DNA of 64,000 nucleotides from Actinomadura litoris (GTDB taxonomy: Bacteria > Actinomycetota > Actinomycetes > Streptosporangiales > Streptosporangiaceae), in the NCBI RefSeq assembly GCF_009733595.1, contig NZ_WOFH01000013.1, positions 62,001 to 126,000 of the forward strand, written 5' to 3'. The number at the start of each line of letters is the position of its first letter. Position 1 is the stretch's first letter. The translations under genes and the position numbers were made by a program. Below, one piece after another: positions 1 through 7,593 of this stretch. Under the pieces are notes generated by a model. That model saw only the letters and a list, made by a program, of their open reading frames with translations, made no database searches and was not told the DNA's origin.

Positions 1-886
1 GGTGGATGGTGCCGACCTCGGTGTAGGGCATGTCCCGCACCGTGTCCATCAAGGTGGGGCCGATCTCCCGCAGCGGCCGCACCAGTTCCTCTCCGCCTTC
101 GGCACCGCTGAAGGCGATCCGTACATGGGTGACGAACCTGCCGCGCAGCGGCTCTGGCACAGCGGGCAGGTCCGGGTTCTGCGCCAGCAGCACCGAGGAG
201 GCCATGTGCTCGGGCAGTGATCGGGTCCATTCGGTGTAGGCGTGCAGGACGTCGCCGGTGGCTTCGGCGGGGAAGTAGAGACCGCCGCCATACAGCCGTG
301 CCACCGGGAACAGCTCGACCTCCATGCCGACCACGACACCGAAGTTGTCCTTGCCGCCGCGCACCGCCCAGAACAGGTCAGGGTCGCTGTCGGGGCCGAC
401 CTCGCGTAGACGGCCGTCGGCGGTGACCATGCGCAGCCGCCGCACGTGGTCGGCGGCAAAACCGAAGCGGCGGCCGAGCAGGCCCGCGCCACCGCCGGTC
501 GTGTAGCCCACCGCGCCCACATTCGGGCTGGAGCCGTTGAGCGGGGCCAGGCCATGTGCGCCGGCCCGCTCCACGACCTGCCGCCACCGCGTCCCCGCCT
601 CCACCCAGGCGGTCCTGGCCTGCGGGTTCACCTCCACACCGTTCATCCGCCCGGTATTGATCAGCACGGCGCCGTCCGCCGCCACCGTCGGGCTGTGCCC
701 GGTGGCCATCACACCGACGGCCCGTCCCTCCGCCACCGCCATCCGCACAGCGGCGACCACATCGTGTTCGCTCGCGGCGCCGACCACGTATTCCGGACAC
801 GACTCCACCGCCCGGTTGAGCCCCAGCCGCTCGTCGTCATATTCAGGCTCACCAGGTCGAAAGACCTGGCCCAAAGGTAGGTTCAT
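1..886 (-). CDS. FAD-linked oxidoreductase, berberine-bridge-like (C-terminus beyond window)
   Basis: The reading frame opens at an ATG (884-886) and stays open for 295 codons to the left edge, so the C-terminal part is missing. The N-terminal half looks like a PCMH-type FAD-binding domain: VVGAASEHDVVAAVRMA near residues 34-50, then the ATGHSP and GVEVNPQARTAWVEAG stretches, and the glycine-rich NVGAVGYTTGGGAGLLGRRF segment that in this family packs against FAD. DPDLFWAVRGGKDNFGVV is a second family hallmark. Family members oxidise alcohols, sugars or natural-product intermediates with O2; the substrate cannot be read here. There is no signal peptide. The gene stands alone in this window, with a poorly coding stretch on its upstream side. 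Product class is sure, substrate unknown. Confidence 0.88.
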   Translation of the reverse strand, partial: MNLPLGQVFRPGEPEYDDERLGLNRAVESCPEYVVGAASEHDVVAAVRMAVAEGRAVGVMATGHSPTVAADGAVLINTGRMNGVEVNPQARTAWVEAGTRWRQVVERAGAHGLAPLNGSSPNVGAVGYTTGGGAGLLGRRFGFAADHVRRLRMVTADGRLREVGPDSDPDLFWAVRGGKDNFGVVVGMEVELFPVARLYGGGLYFPAEATGDVLHAYTEWTRSLPEHMASSVLLAQNPDLPAVPEPLRGRFVTHVRIAFSGAEGGEELVRPLREIGPTLMDTVRDMPYTEVGTIH

Positions 887-1371
887 GCAGGTCAACGTAT
901 TCACGCAGGGGACGCCGGTCTTGTAGGAATCGGACACCAGACGCCCGGCGAAGCCACCGGCCCCCGATCCGCACCGCCCGAAAACAACGCCCCTCGCCGC
1001 TCTCCCGGCTCCAGCGTTCTGCGGGGCTGCGCTGCTGCTCTTGGAGCTTTCGATCCGCAGGCCCTGGCCGCGTGCGGCCGCTTCGCGCCTAATGACGTCG
1101 CGAAGCTCCCGAGGGTCGGAGCCTGCGGCACCCTAGCCTCGCCGCTGCCCCCCGGCCCCAAAGGCCCAGACGGCCAGCCCCGGCCTCCACCCGGTCCGCT
1201 CCGCCTCCTGAGCCGGCAAGCTCCGGAGCGACGCTCGGGCCCGCACCCGTCCGCCCACGCGGATGGCAGCCTTGCGGCACCGCGAGGACTAGCGCCTGGA
1301 CGTCGGCGAGGCGGATGTTATCCGTTCCCCCAGAGGGCGGCGTCCTGACCTGGAGTTGGTAGGTCTCCGGA
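887..1371. other. Stretch without a recognisable gene
   Basis: The reading frames here are short, rich in Arg/Ala/Gly and resemble no family I know. On the minus strand a short run, DNIRLADVQALVLAVPQG (around 1270-1330), reads like real protein but has no start and continues from the fragment at 1372-1653 only after a stop. I read the region as decayed coding DNA plus the upstream region of the FAD oxidase gene. Confidence 0.4.
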
Positions 1372-1653
1372 TCAGGACGGCACGACGATGCCGAACTCGC
1401 GGAGACTCGGCAGCGCTTGGGAGAGGCATTCACCTACAGTGCGGTCGTCGGTTCGGACACCGGAGCTCAACGGGCCACTTTTGGCGGCGAACGTCCAGGC
1501 GGGCTTGTTCTCGGCCAGCTGTTCCGGATCCATCCTGATGAACGCGTTGACGCCCTGCTCGCCCAGCCGCTCCAGGATGGGCAGACGCGCAGCGATGAAG
1601 TCAGCGGCTGCGTTCCGGAGAGCTCGCGCGCGGCCGGACCAGGCTCCGGCCGC
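1372..1653 (-). pseudogene. Gene fragment of unknown family
   Basis: One minus-strand frame, bounded by an in-frame TGA at 1654-1656 and ending at a TGA at 1372-1374, has natural-looking protein composition: RNAAADFIAARLPILERLGE, then GVNAFIRMDPEQLAENKPAW, then SLREFGIVVPS. No plausible start with a ribosome binding site precedes it; the only internal ATG would give about 53 residues. It looks like the C-terminal part of a decayed gene rather than a working one. I do not recognise the family. A real 53-residue protein is the alternative. Confidence 0.35.
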
Positions 1654-1868
1654 TCAAACCGACCATGTCCGCGCTCTTGGCCGGCTGCGTGGCCCACGGC
1701 AGGCCATAAGTTCTGCTACTTCTCTGACGGTATTCGGTGATTCAACATTTTCGGACCCAACTTTAAGTGATCACCCGCATGTCGCGGCAGCGAAAGTACA
1801 GGTTTACCACGATGACCATCGGGGCGAGCAATGGTCACCGTTGTGTCCATCCGACAGGAAGGACAAGC

Positions 1869-2276
1869 ATGGCCATCAAGAGGGCGATCTCCTATGCCGT
1901 CGCCACGGTGGCGGCCGTGGCTCCACTCGCGATCACGCCCAGTGCATCGGCCGATACGCCGGCAAGGACAGCCACCGCACCGGCCGCCGCGTGCCACTTC
2001 GGGGCCAACCCGCCGTACTTGTCCGGCAGGGAAGTCTCCGCCAGTGTCTGGTCCACGCGCGGTTGCCCGAAGTCGGGCAGCTACACGGGCAACCTCCAGC
2101 GCAAACGCTGGTATGGATGGCAGACCCTGCGCCACAAGAAATGGTGGGGCGCTGGAGGCTACTCCTTGACCAAGGGCTGCAAGAAGGGCAGCACCTACAC
2201 CTACCGGTCCTACATATCCAGGTGGCCGGATGGCCGCCATGTATACAGCGCTCAGCGCAGACTCAAGTGTCGCTAG
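1869..2276 (+). CDS. Small secreted cysteine-containing protein
   Basis: A 135-residue protein. An ATG at 1869 follows the strong site AGGAAGGA and opens a classical Sec signal peptide: basic MAIKR, a hydrophobic core, then PSASA-D near residues 26-31. The frame remains open upstream, but that part lacks signal-peptide logic, so I chose 1869. The mature part is basic and aromatic (LQRKRWYGWQTLRHKKWW) with four cysteines, which could form two disulfides outside the cell. The WYGWQ...C...YTYR...C pattern resembles small actinomycete secreted proteins of unknown role; a similar layout occurs in the protein at 39772-40296. No operon partner; a strong hairpin follows downstream. Confidence 0.75.
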   Translation: MAIKRAISYAVATVAAVAPLAITPSASADTPARTATAPAAACHFGANPPYLSGREVSASVWSTRGCPKSGSYTGNLQRKRWYGWQTLRHKKWWGAGGYSLTKGCKKGSTYTYRSYISRWPDGRHVYSAQRRLKCR

Positions 2277-2332
2277 CGAAAACGGACAACTGAGGTCAGC
2301 CTCGATGCGGCAGCGCACCGGGCGGCCATGGG

Positions 2333-2367
2333 AACGGCGCCGACCGCAGTGGTCGGCGCTGTTTTCG
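2333..2367 (+). terminator. Intrinsic terminator
   Basis: A 13-base-pair stem (2333-2345 with 2351-2363, one G-T pair) closes a GCAGT loop and runs into TTTTCG. It lies 57 bases after the stop of the small secreted protein and about 45 bases before the 3' end of the leftward transport/monooxygenase operon, so it can serve the rightward gene and insulate the two. Confidence 0.75.
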
Positions 2368-2409
2368 ATCAGGAATTGTTGCGTCCGTTTCCTGCCTGGT
2401 GGGCGCGGG

Positions 2410-3318
2410 TCAGGGTTGGTGGGCTTGGTGGACGGCTTCGCGGACGGTCCAGATCAGGTCCGGGACGAAGGCGGCGCGGGCTGAGCCGGCCCGGTCGAGG
2501 AGGCCGCCCGCGACGAGCAGGGCGCCGTGGCGGTCCTGCTCGTCGATGAACGCGCTGTCGATCGGTGCCAGGCCCCACGGCATGCGGCGGAGCATCGCCT
2601 CCCAGGTGCGGGCGGAGCCGCCCCAACTCGCCGCGTCGTAGCGTCGTTCGGCGGCGCGCCGTTCGGCGGCGCGGGCGTGGTCGGCGACCACCCAGCGGTT
2701 CGCCCGCTCCATCGCGGTGAGGACGGTGCGCAGCGTGTCCCGGCTCTCCTCCGCGAACCGCCTGGTGGCGGCGAACAGGTGCCGGTTGGACACCGCGCTG
2801 TCGGTGGGCACGAGGTGCCGCACCCGGCCGGTCTCATCCGCCTCGATGAGGCGGGGGCCGAGGATCGTGGCGGCGTCGATCTCGCCCGCGAGGAGCCGTT
2901 CGAGGTCGGCGTCGCCTGCCGATTCGACGGTCTCGACGTCCCTGATCGTCAGCCCGGCCTGGTCGAGCGCGCCCGCGACGAGTTGGGCGGGCCAGGCGGG
3001 CGGGGGGAAGGCCACCCGGCGGCCTTTCAGGTCGGCGGGGGTGTGCACCGGGCCGTCGGCGCGGACGACCAGCGCCCCTTGCAGCGGCCGGTTGGCGGAC
3101 GAGGCGACGTAGACGAGGGGCAGGTCGTCGGCGTGCGCGCGGAGCATGGGGGTCTGGCCGCAGCCGACGAAGTCCAGGTCGCCGCCCAGCAGCCAGGGCG
3201 CGCGGGGGCCGGGCGAGTACGGCACCCATTCGACGTCCAGTTCGGGCTCCAGCAGCCCGAGCGTGGACAGGAAGTACAGCACCGGGTCGTGCCCGTTGAC
3301 GCCGATCCGGACCGTCAT
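2410..3318 (-). CDS. Periplasmic-binding-protein-like protein (SsuA/NMT1 or DszB-like), no signal peptide
   Basis: 302 residues with the bilobal type-II binding-protein pattern: MTVRIGVNGHDPVLYFLSTL at the N-terminus, GGDLDFVGCGQTPMLRAHAD, PLQGALVVRADGPVHTPADL, then GRRVAFP and EIDAATILGPRLIEAD. This is the fold of alkanesulfonate and thiamine-precursor binding proteins. Unlike those, the first beta strand starts at residue 2, with no signal peptide or lipobox, so the protein should be cytoplasmic. The desulfinase DszB shares the fold and is also cytoplasmic, and two flavin monooxygenases lie just upstream, so an enzyme acting on their product is possible. The start overlaps the preceding monooxygenase stop by 4 bases (ATGA), implying translational coupling. 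Last gene of the leftward operon. Confidence 0.75.
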   Translation of the reverse strand: MTVRIGVNGHDPVLYFLSTLGLLEPELDVEWVPYSPGPRAPWLLGGDLDFVGCGQTPMLRAHADDLPLVYVASSANRPLQGALVVRADGPVHTPADLKGRRVAFPPPAWPAQLVAGALDQAGLTIRDVETVESAGDADLERLLAGEIDAATILGPRLIEADETGRVRHLVPTDSAVSNRHLFAATRRFAEESRDTLRTVLTAMERANRWVVADHARAAERRAAERRYDAASWGGSARTWEAMLRRMPWGLAPIDSAFIDEQDRHGALLVAGGLLDRAGSARAAFVPDLIWTVREAVHQAHQP

Positions 3319-4175
3319 CGGGAACCCCCGGCGGTCCGTTCGCGGACGAGCGGGAGCAGCCGTTCGCCGAGTTCGGTGTGGGTGTGGTGGCGGGCGCCGA
3401 GCACGAACCGGGTGGCGCCGGTCTTCCGGTGGTAGTCGGTGATCGTGTCCGCGACCGCTCGCGGCGTGCCGACCAGCAGGGTCCCGGGGGCGACGTCGGG
3501 GCCTGTCGCGTTGGCGCGTTCCCGCGCCTCCTCCTCGGTGTCGCCGAGGACGGGGTCGAGTTCGATCGCGAACTCGATGGTGCGGCCGTGTTCCGTGGCC
3601 GCCTGCCGGATCCTCGCGAAGTCGGCGAGGGGTTCGGCCGGGGTCACGTGGACGTCGGAGTACCGGGCCGCCAGTTCCAGGGCCTCGGGCGACGTGCCGT
3701 CGGAGAAGATCAGCGGGGTCTGCACCGGGCGGATCTCGGAGAAGGCGTCCCGGACCTGGTAGTGCACGCCCTCGTAGTCGAACGGCTCGGGTTCGGTGAG
3801 TTCGCGTTCGAGGATGTCCAGGTACTCGCGGGCGCGGGCGTACCGGTCGTCCTCGGGGAGGAAGTCGCCGTCACGGTGCCGATCGTCGGTGGACCCGGCG
3901 ATGACCTGGAGGGACGTCCGGCCGCCGGAGAACTGGTCGAGGGTGGCGAGCTTGCGGGCGGCCACGGTCGGGGCGACGACCCCGGGCCGGTGCGCGATGA
4001 GGATCTTCAGCCGGGTGGTGGCGCGCAGGGCCTCGGCGGCGACCAGCCACGGGTCCGGCGAGGAGCTCCCGTACGTCAGTATCACCCGGTCGAACCCGGC
4101 GGCCTCGGCCTCCTGCGCGGCGCGGCCGCCAGGGGCCGGCCCGTCGTCCACATGACCGATGAACTCGATCGTCAT
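3315..4175 (-). CDS. Luciferase-like (LLM) flavin monooxygenase, SsuD-like, short form
   Basis: A 286-residue TIM-barrel LLM-class monooxygenase. Visible family blocks are RVILTYGSSSPDPWLVAAEA, RLKILIAHRPGVVAPTVAAR, DQFSGGRTSLQVIAGS, and the GDFLPEDDRYARAREYLDIL helix that caps the FMN site. These enzymes use FMNH2 and O2 to oxygenate a substrate, often cleaving C-S, C-N or ketone bonds. It is closely related to the next gene upstream (shared DAFSEIRPVQTP and GDTEEEA blocks), so the two look like paralogues from duplication, but this copy lacks the roughly 50-residue charged insertion of the other. The ATG at 4173-4175 follows GGAGG. It probably takes FMNH2 from the reductase at 15035-15553. 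Confidence 0.88.
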   Translation of the reverse strand: MTIEFIGHVDDGPAPGGRAAQEAEAAGFDRVILTYGSSSPDPWLVAAEALRATTRLKILIAHRPGVVAPTVAARKLATLDQFSGGRTSLQVIAGSTDDRHRDGDFLPEDDRYARAREYLDILERELTEPEPFDYEGVHYQVRDAFSEIRPVQTPLIFSDGTSPEALELAARYSDVHVTPAEPLADFARIRQAATEHGRTIEFAIELDPVLGDTEEEARERANATGPDVAPGTLLVGTPRAVADTITDYHRKTGATRFVLGARHHTHTELGERLLPLVRERTAGGSR

Positions 4176-4189
4176 CTCTCGGCCTCCTT

Positions 4190-5290
4190 TCAGTTCCGGC
4201 CGGCCGGAGCGGACGCCCGGGCAGCGATCCGTTCCCGGGTGAGCGGCAGCAGTTCCCGGCCGAGTTCGGGGGCGGGCGTCCCGTAGGTCATGATCAGGAA
4301 GTGGTGGACGCCCAGCTCGTGGTAGTCCGCCAGGGCCTCGGCGACGGTCTCGGGGGTGCCGACCAGCGCGGAGTGGTTGACCGGGGAGCCGGTGGCGCGG
4401 GCGATGCCGAGGAACAGGGCGCGGTCGTGCCGGTCGGCCCGCTCGGAGAACGCGACGATGCGGCGGGAGCCCTCGTTCTCGGGCTGCTGCGTTCGCTTGG
4501 CCTTGGCGCGACCGTCGGCTTCGGCCGCCGCCCGCAGTTCGTCCGCCCGCCGCCACGCCTCCTCCTCGGTGTCGCCGAGGATGGGCCGGAAGCTGGACAT
4601 GAACCCGATCTCGCGGCCGTGCGCGGCGGCCAACTCGCGCACCCGGGCGATCTGCGCGGCGGTGTCGGCCAGCGGCTCGCCCCAGGTGGCGTACACGTCG
4701 GTGTGCCGGGCGGCCAGCTCCAGCGCCTCGGCCGAGGACCCGCCGGAGAAGATCGTCGGGTGCGGGGTCTGCACCGGCCGGATCTCGGAGAAGGCGTCCC
4801 GCACCCGGTAGTGCTCACCCTCGTAGTCGAACGGCTCGGTGGCGGTCAGCTCGCGTTTGAGCAGGTCCAGGTACTCCTCGGCGCGGGCGTAGCGCTCGGC
4901 CTTGGGCAGGAAGTCGCCGTCGCGCCGCTGGCCGTAGTCGGTGGAGCCGGCGATGACGTGCAGCGCCGCCCGTCCGCCGGAGTACCGGTCCAGGGTGGCC
5001 AGCGAGCGGGCGGCCAGGGTGGGCGCGTGGAAGCCGGGCCGGTGCGCGACCAGGGTGCGCAGCCGGGTGGTGGCGGCCAGCACCTCGGAGCCGACGAGGA
5101 AGGTGTCCGGCCAGTTGCTCTCGTACACCAGCAGCGCCTGGTCGAACCCGGCGTCCTCGACCGCGCGGGCGGTCTCGGCGATCTCGCCCTGCCGGTAGTC
5201 GCGGATCCGCCGGTCGCCGGGCACGAACGCCGAACCGCCGGACATGTCCAGGCCGGAGCCGACGACGGTGGTGAAGCTGACCTCGCTCAT
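4190..5290 (-). CDS. Luciferase-like (LLM) flavin monooxygenase, SsuD-like
   Basis: 366 residues, the usual length for alkanesulfonate-monooxygenase-like enzymes. Blocks are QALLVYESNWPDTFLVGSEV, RLRTLVAHRPGFHAPTLAAR, DRYSGGRAALHVIAGSTD, ERYARAEEYLDLLKREL, and RDAFSEIRPVQTPHPTIFSG. A charged segment near residues 250-290 (AEADGRAKAKRTQQPENEG) resembles the mobile lid over the active site in SsuD. The expected reaction is FMNH2-dependent oxygenation of a small organic substrate; a sulfonate is one candidate, but the substrate is not encoded in any motif I can read. The start overlaps the lipoprotein stop by 4 bases, placing it directly in the importer operon. Confidence 0.9.
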   Translation of the reverse strand: MSEVSFTTVVGSGLDMSGGSAFVPGDRRIRDYRQGEIAETARAVEDAGFDQALLVYESNWPDTFLVGSEVLAATTRLRTLVAHRPGFHAPTLAARSLATLDRYSGGRAALHVIAGSTDYGQRRDGDFLPKAERYARAEEYLDLLKRELTATEPFDYEGEHYRVRDAFSEIRPVQTPHPTIFSGGSSAEALELAARHTDVYATWGEPLADTAAQIARVRELAAAHGREIGFMSSFRPILGDTEEEAWRRADELRAAAEADGRAKAKRTQQPENEGSRRIVAFSERADRHDRALFLGIARATGSPVNHSALVGTPETVAEALADYHELGVHHFLIMTYGTPAPELGRELLPLTRERIAARASAPAGRN

Positions 5291-6438
5291 GCCTTCGGCC
5301 CCCCGAAGATCGCGGTCCACCGCGGCTGGTTCTGCTTCAGCAGCCCGGAGAAGTCCTTGGCCGGGATGGACTTGAGCTTGTAGCCCGACAGGTCGGGGAA
5401 CCCGGGCGGGGCGGACGAGCCCGGGATCGTGCCGTAGTTGTAGGAGTACTCCGCGATCTGCTTCTGGGCGGTCGGGGTGAACAGCCACGTCTCCAGCAGC
5501 TTGGCCGCGTCCGCGTTGGGGGCGCCTTCGAGGACGCCGTAGCCGGGACCGTTGAGCACCCAGGCGTCGGTGAGCGAGCCGACGGCGATCGGCGCGCCCC
5601 GCTCCTTGGCGTTGGCGGCGATCTGGCTGGGGCCCCAGATGGTGAGGCCGTACCGGCCCTGCGCGACGGCCTGCACGGCGTCGACGACGCTCTTGTACCG
5701 GTTCTCCACCGGGACGAGCGTGTTGAGCTGCTTGAGCTGGTCCTCGTTGAGGAGGCCGTTGGTCTTCAGGGTGGCCAGCGAGAAGTCGGTGGGGCTGACC
5801 CCGTTCGGCTGGCCGAACGTCAGCCTGCCCTTCCACTTCGGGTCGAGGACGCCGGCGAGCGTGGTCGGCGCCTCGCCCTTGCGCACCAGCCGGGTGTTGT
5901 AGACGAGGCCGAACAGGCTCTGGAACGGGACGTTGTAGCGGTGGTCCGGCTCCTTGAAGTCCGCGGCGAGCTTCGCCGCCGTCGGCGGGTCGTAGGCGGC
6001 CAGGCGCTTTTGACCGAGGAAGTAGCCGACGTCGCTCGGGCCGCTGAGCACCGCGTCGGCGGTGCGCTTGCCGCTGGCGAACTCGCCGTCCACCTTGGCG
6101 AACAGCTGCGCGCCGGACAGCAGTTGGGCGTCGACCTTGATGCCGGGGTAGGTGGCGGCGAACGTGGCGAACACCTTGCCGAGGGCCTCGTTCGGGTCGG
6201 ACGGCGCGTACGGCGAGTACAGGTGGACGGTCGTCTTCCCGGACGACTTGGCCGCCTTGTAGAGCCGGTCGAGTTCGGCCTTGCCGGCCGCGTCGACCCC
6301 GGCGAGGTCGTCCGCCTTCGCGGGGCCGGCCGAGCCACCGCCGCCGGCGGCGTCGGAGCCGCCGCAGGCCGCGAGCAGGGCGATCAGCGGTGCGATCGCC
6401 GCGCCGGCGAGCAGCTTCCTGCGTCGTATCCTGGTCAC
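5287..6438 (-). CDS. ABC-importer substrate-binding lipoprotein (Fbp/PotD-like, family 1)
   Basis: 383 residues starting with GTG at 6436-6438 after AAGGAAG. The N-terminus is a lipoprotein signal: MTRIRRRKLLAG, a hydrophobic stretch, and the lipobox LLAAC with the lipidated cysteine at residue 25, followed by a flexible GGSDAAGGGGSAG linker. The rest is a type-II binding protein with TTVHLYSPYAPSDPNEALGK, YPGIKVDAQLLSGAQLFAKV and LTIWGPSQIAANAKERGAP. Relatives bind ferric iron, phosphonates, thiamine or polyamines. With the next two genes it forms a complete importer. The monooxygenase neighbours argue for an organic ligand rather than iron. Confidence 0.9.
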   Translation of the reverse strand: MTRIRRRKLLAGAAIAPLIALLAACGGSDAAGGGGSAGPAKADDLAGVDAAGKAELDRLYKAAKSSGKTTVHLYSPYAPSDPNEALGKVFATFAATYPGIKVDAQLLSGAQLFAKVDGEFASGKRTADAVLSGPSDVGYFLGQKRLAAYDPPTAAKLAADFKEPDHRYNVPFQSLFGLVYNTRLVRKGEAPTTLAGVLDPKWKGRLTFGQPNGVSPTDFSLATLKTNGLLNEDQLKQLNTLVPVENRYKSVVDAVQAVAQGRYGLTIWGPSQIAANAKERGAPIAVGSLTDAWVLNGPGYGVLEGAPNADAAKLLETWLFTPTAQKQIAEYSYNYGTIPGSSAPPGFPDLSGYKLKSIPAKDFSGLLKQNQPRWTAIFGGPKA

Positions 6439-6489
6439 TTCGTCTTCCTTAGGGTTGTGCGGCCCGGTGCAGGCGCGGTCAGATCCGGT

Positions 6490-7593
6490 TCAGGCCCGGA
6501 GCAGGACGAGAGCCGAGGGGTCGAGGCGGAGATCGACGGGGTCGCCGACGGCGGAGGGCGGCACCGCCCCGGACGTGGGGACGTGGGCGGACAGCCGGAT
6601 CGGGCCGTCCGCGCCGTCCGGGCTCAGCGCGTAGTGCACGGCGTCGCCGGAGTAGGCGGCGTCCTCGACCCGTGCGCGCAGCGCGTTCGGCCCGTTCGCG
6701 GACGTGCCGGCGATGCTGAGGGCCGAGCCCCGGAAGGCGACGGTGACGCTGTCGCCGGCCCGCACCTGGCGGTCCGAGGACACGTGCAGCTCGCCGGGGA
6801 ATCCGGTGGGGCGCACGGTGACGGCGTCGCCGTCGGTCCGGGTGACGGTGCCGCCGACCAGGTTGTCGTAGCCGAGGAACCGGGCCACGAACTCGGTCTC
6901 CGGGCTCTGGAACACCTCGGCGGGCGTGCCGGTCTGGAGGATCCGTCCGGCGTCCATCACGACCACCCGGTCGGACATGGTGAGCGCCTCGACCTGGTCG
7001 TGCGTCACGTACAGCGTGGTGCGCGGGCTCGCCCGGTGGATGCGGCGCAGTTCGGCGCGCAGCTGGGCGCGGCGCTGCGCGTCCAGGTTGGACAGCGGCT
7101 CGTCCAGCAGGAGGACGGCCGGGTCGGCCACGATCGCGCGGGCCAGCGCGACCCGCTGCTGCTGGCCGCCGGACAGCGCCATCGCCTGCCGCCGCTCGGT
7201 GCCGGCCAGCCCGACGAGGGCGAGCGCGTCCGCGACCTTCGCCCTGATCTGCGCCTTCGGCGTCCTGCGGACCTTCAGCGGGTAGGCGACGTTGCCGAAC
7301 ACGGTCAGGTGCGGCCAGAGCGCGTAGCTCTGGAACACGAGGCCGAGGTTGCGCCGGTTCGGCGGGACGCGGACGCCGCGTCCCGGGTCGGAGACGGTCT
7401 CGCCCGCGAGGCTGATCACGCCGCCGTCGGGATGCTCCAGCCCGGCGAGGCAGCGCAGGATCGTGGTCTTGCCGCAGCCGCTGGGGCCGAGCAGGGTGAC
7501 GAACTCCCCCTCGGCGATGTCCAGCGAGAAGTCGGGGACGACGACGGCCGCGCCGTAGGACTTGCGGACGCCGGTGAAGCGGACCTCGCTCAT
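6490..7593 (-). CDS. ABC-transporter ATPase (FbpC/PotA-like)
   Basis: 367 residues. The nucleotide-binding domain has Walker A GPSGCGKTT near residue 37, the Q-loop in LGLVFQSYALWPHL, signature LSGGQQQRVALARAI, Walker B VLLLDEPLSNLDAQ and the switch histidine in YVTHDQVEALT. A C-terminal regulatory region of about 130 residues follows (EFVARFLGYDNLVGGTVTRT onward), the TOBE-type extension typical of the Fbp/Pot/Mal importers. It powers uptake through the permease encoded by the upstream gene, whose stop overlaps this ATG by 4 bases. The gap to the lipoprotein gene downstream is 51 bases. Confidence 0.93.
   Translation of the reverse strand: MSEVRFTGVRKSYGAAVVVPDFSLDIAEGEFVTLLGPSGCGKTTILRCLAGLEHPDGGVISLAGETVSDPGRGVRVPPNRRNLGLVFQSYALWPHLTVFGNVAYPLKVRRTPKAQIRAKVADALALVGLAGTERRQAMALSGGQQQRVALARAIVADPAVLLLDEPLSNLDAQRRAQLRAELRRIHRASPRTTLYVTHDQVEALTMSDRVVVMDAGRILQTGTPAEVFQSPETEFVARFLGYDNLVGGTVTRTDGDAVTVRPTGFPGELHVSSDRQVRAGDSVTVAFRGSALSIAGTSANGPNALRARVEDAAYSGDAVHYALSPDGADGPIRLSAHVPTSGAVPPSAVGDPVDLRLDPSALVLLRA

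Noticed and set aside
1388..2293. 301-codon rightward frame through the secreted-protein gene
   Set aside because: The signal peptide and ribosome binding site belong to the frame starting at 1869; the longer frame has shadow composition.
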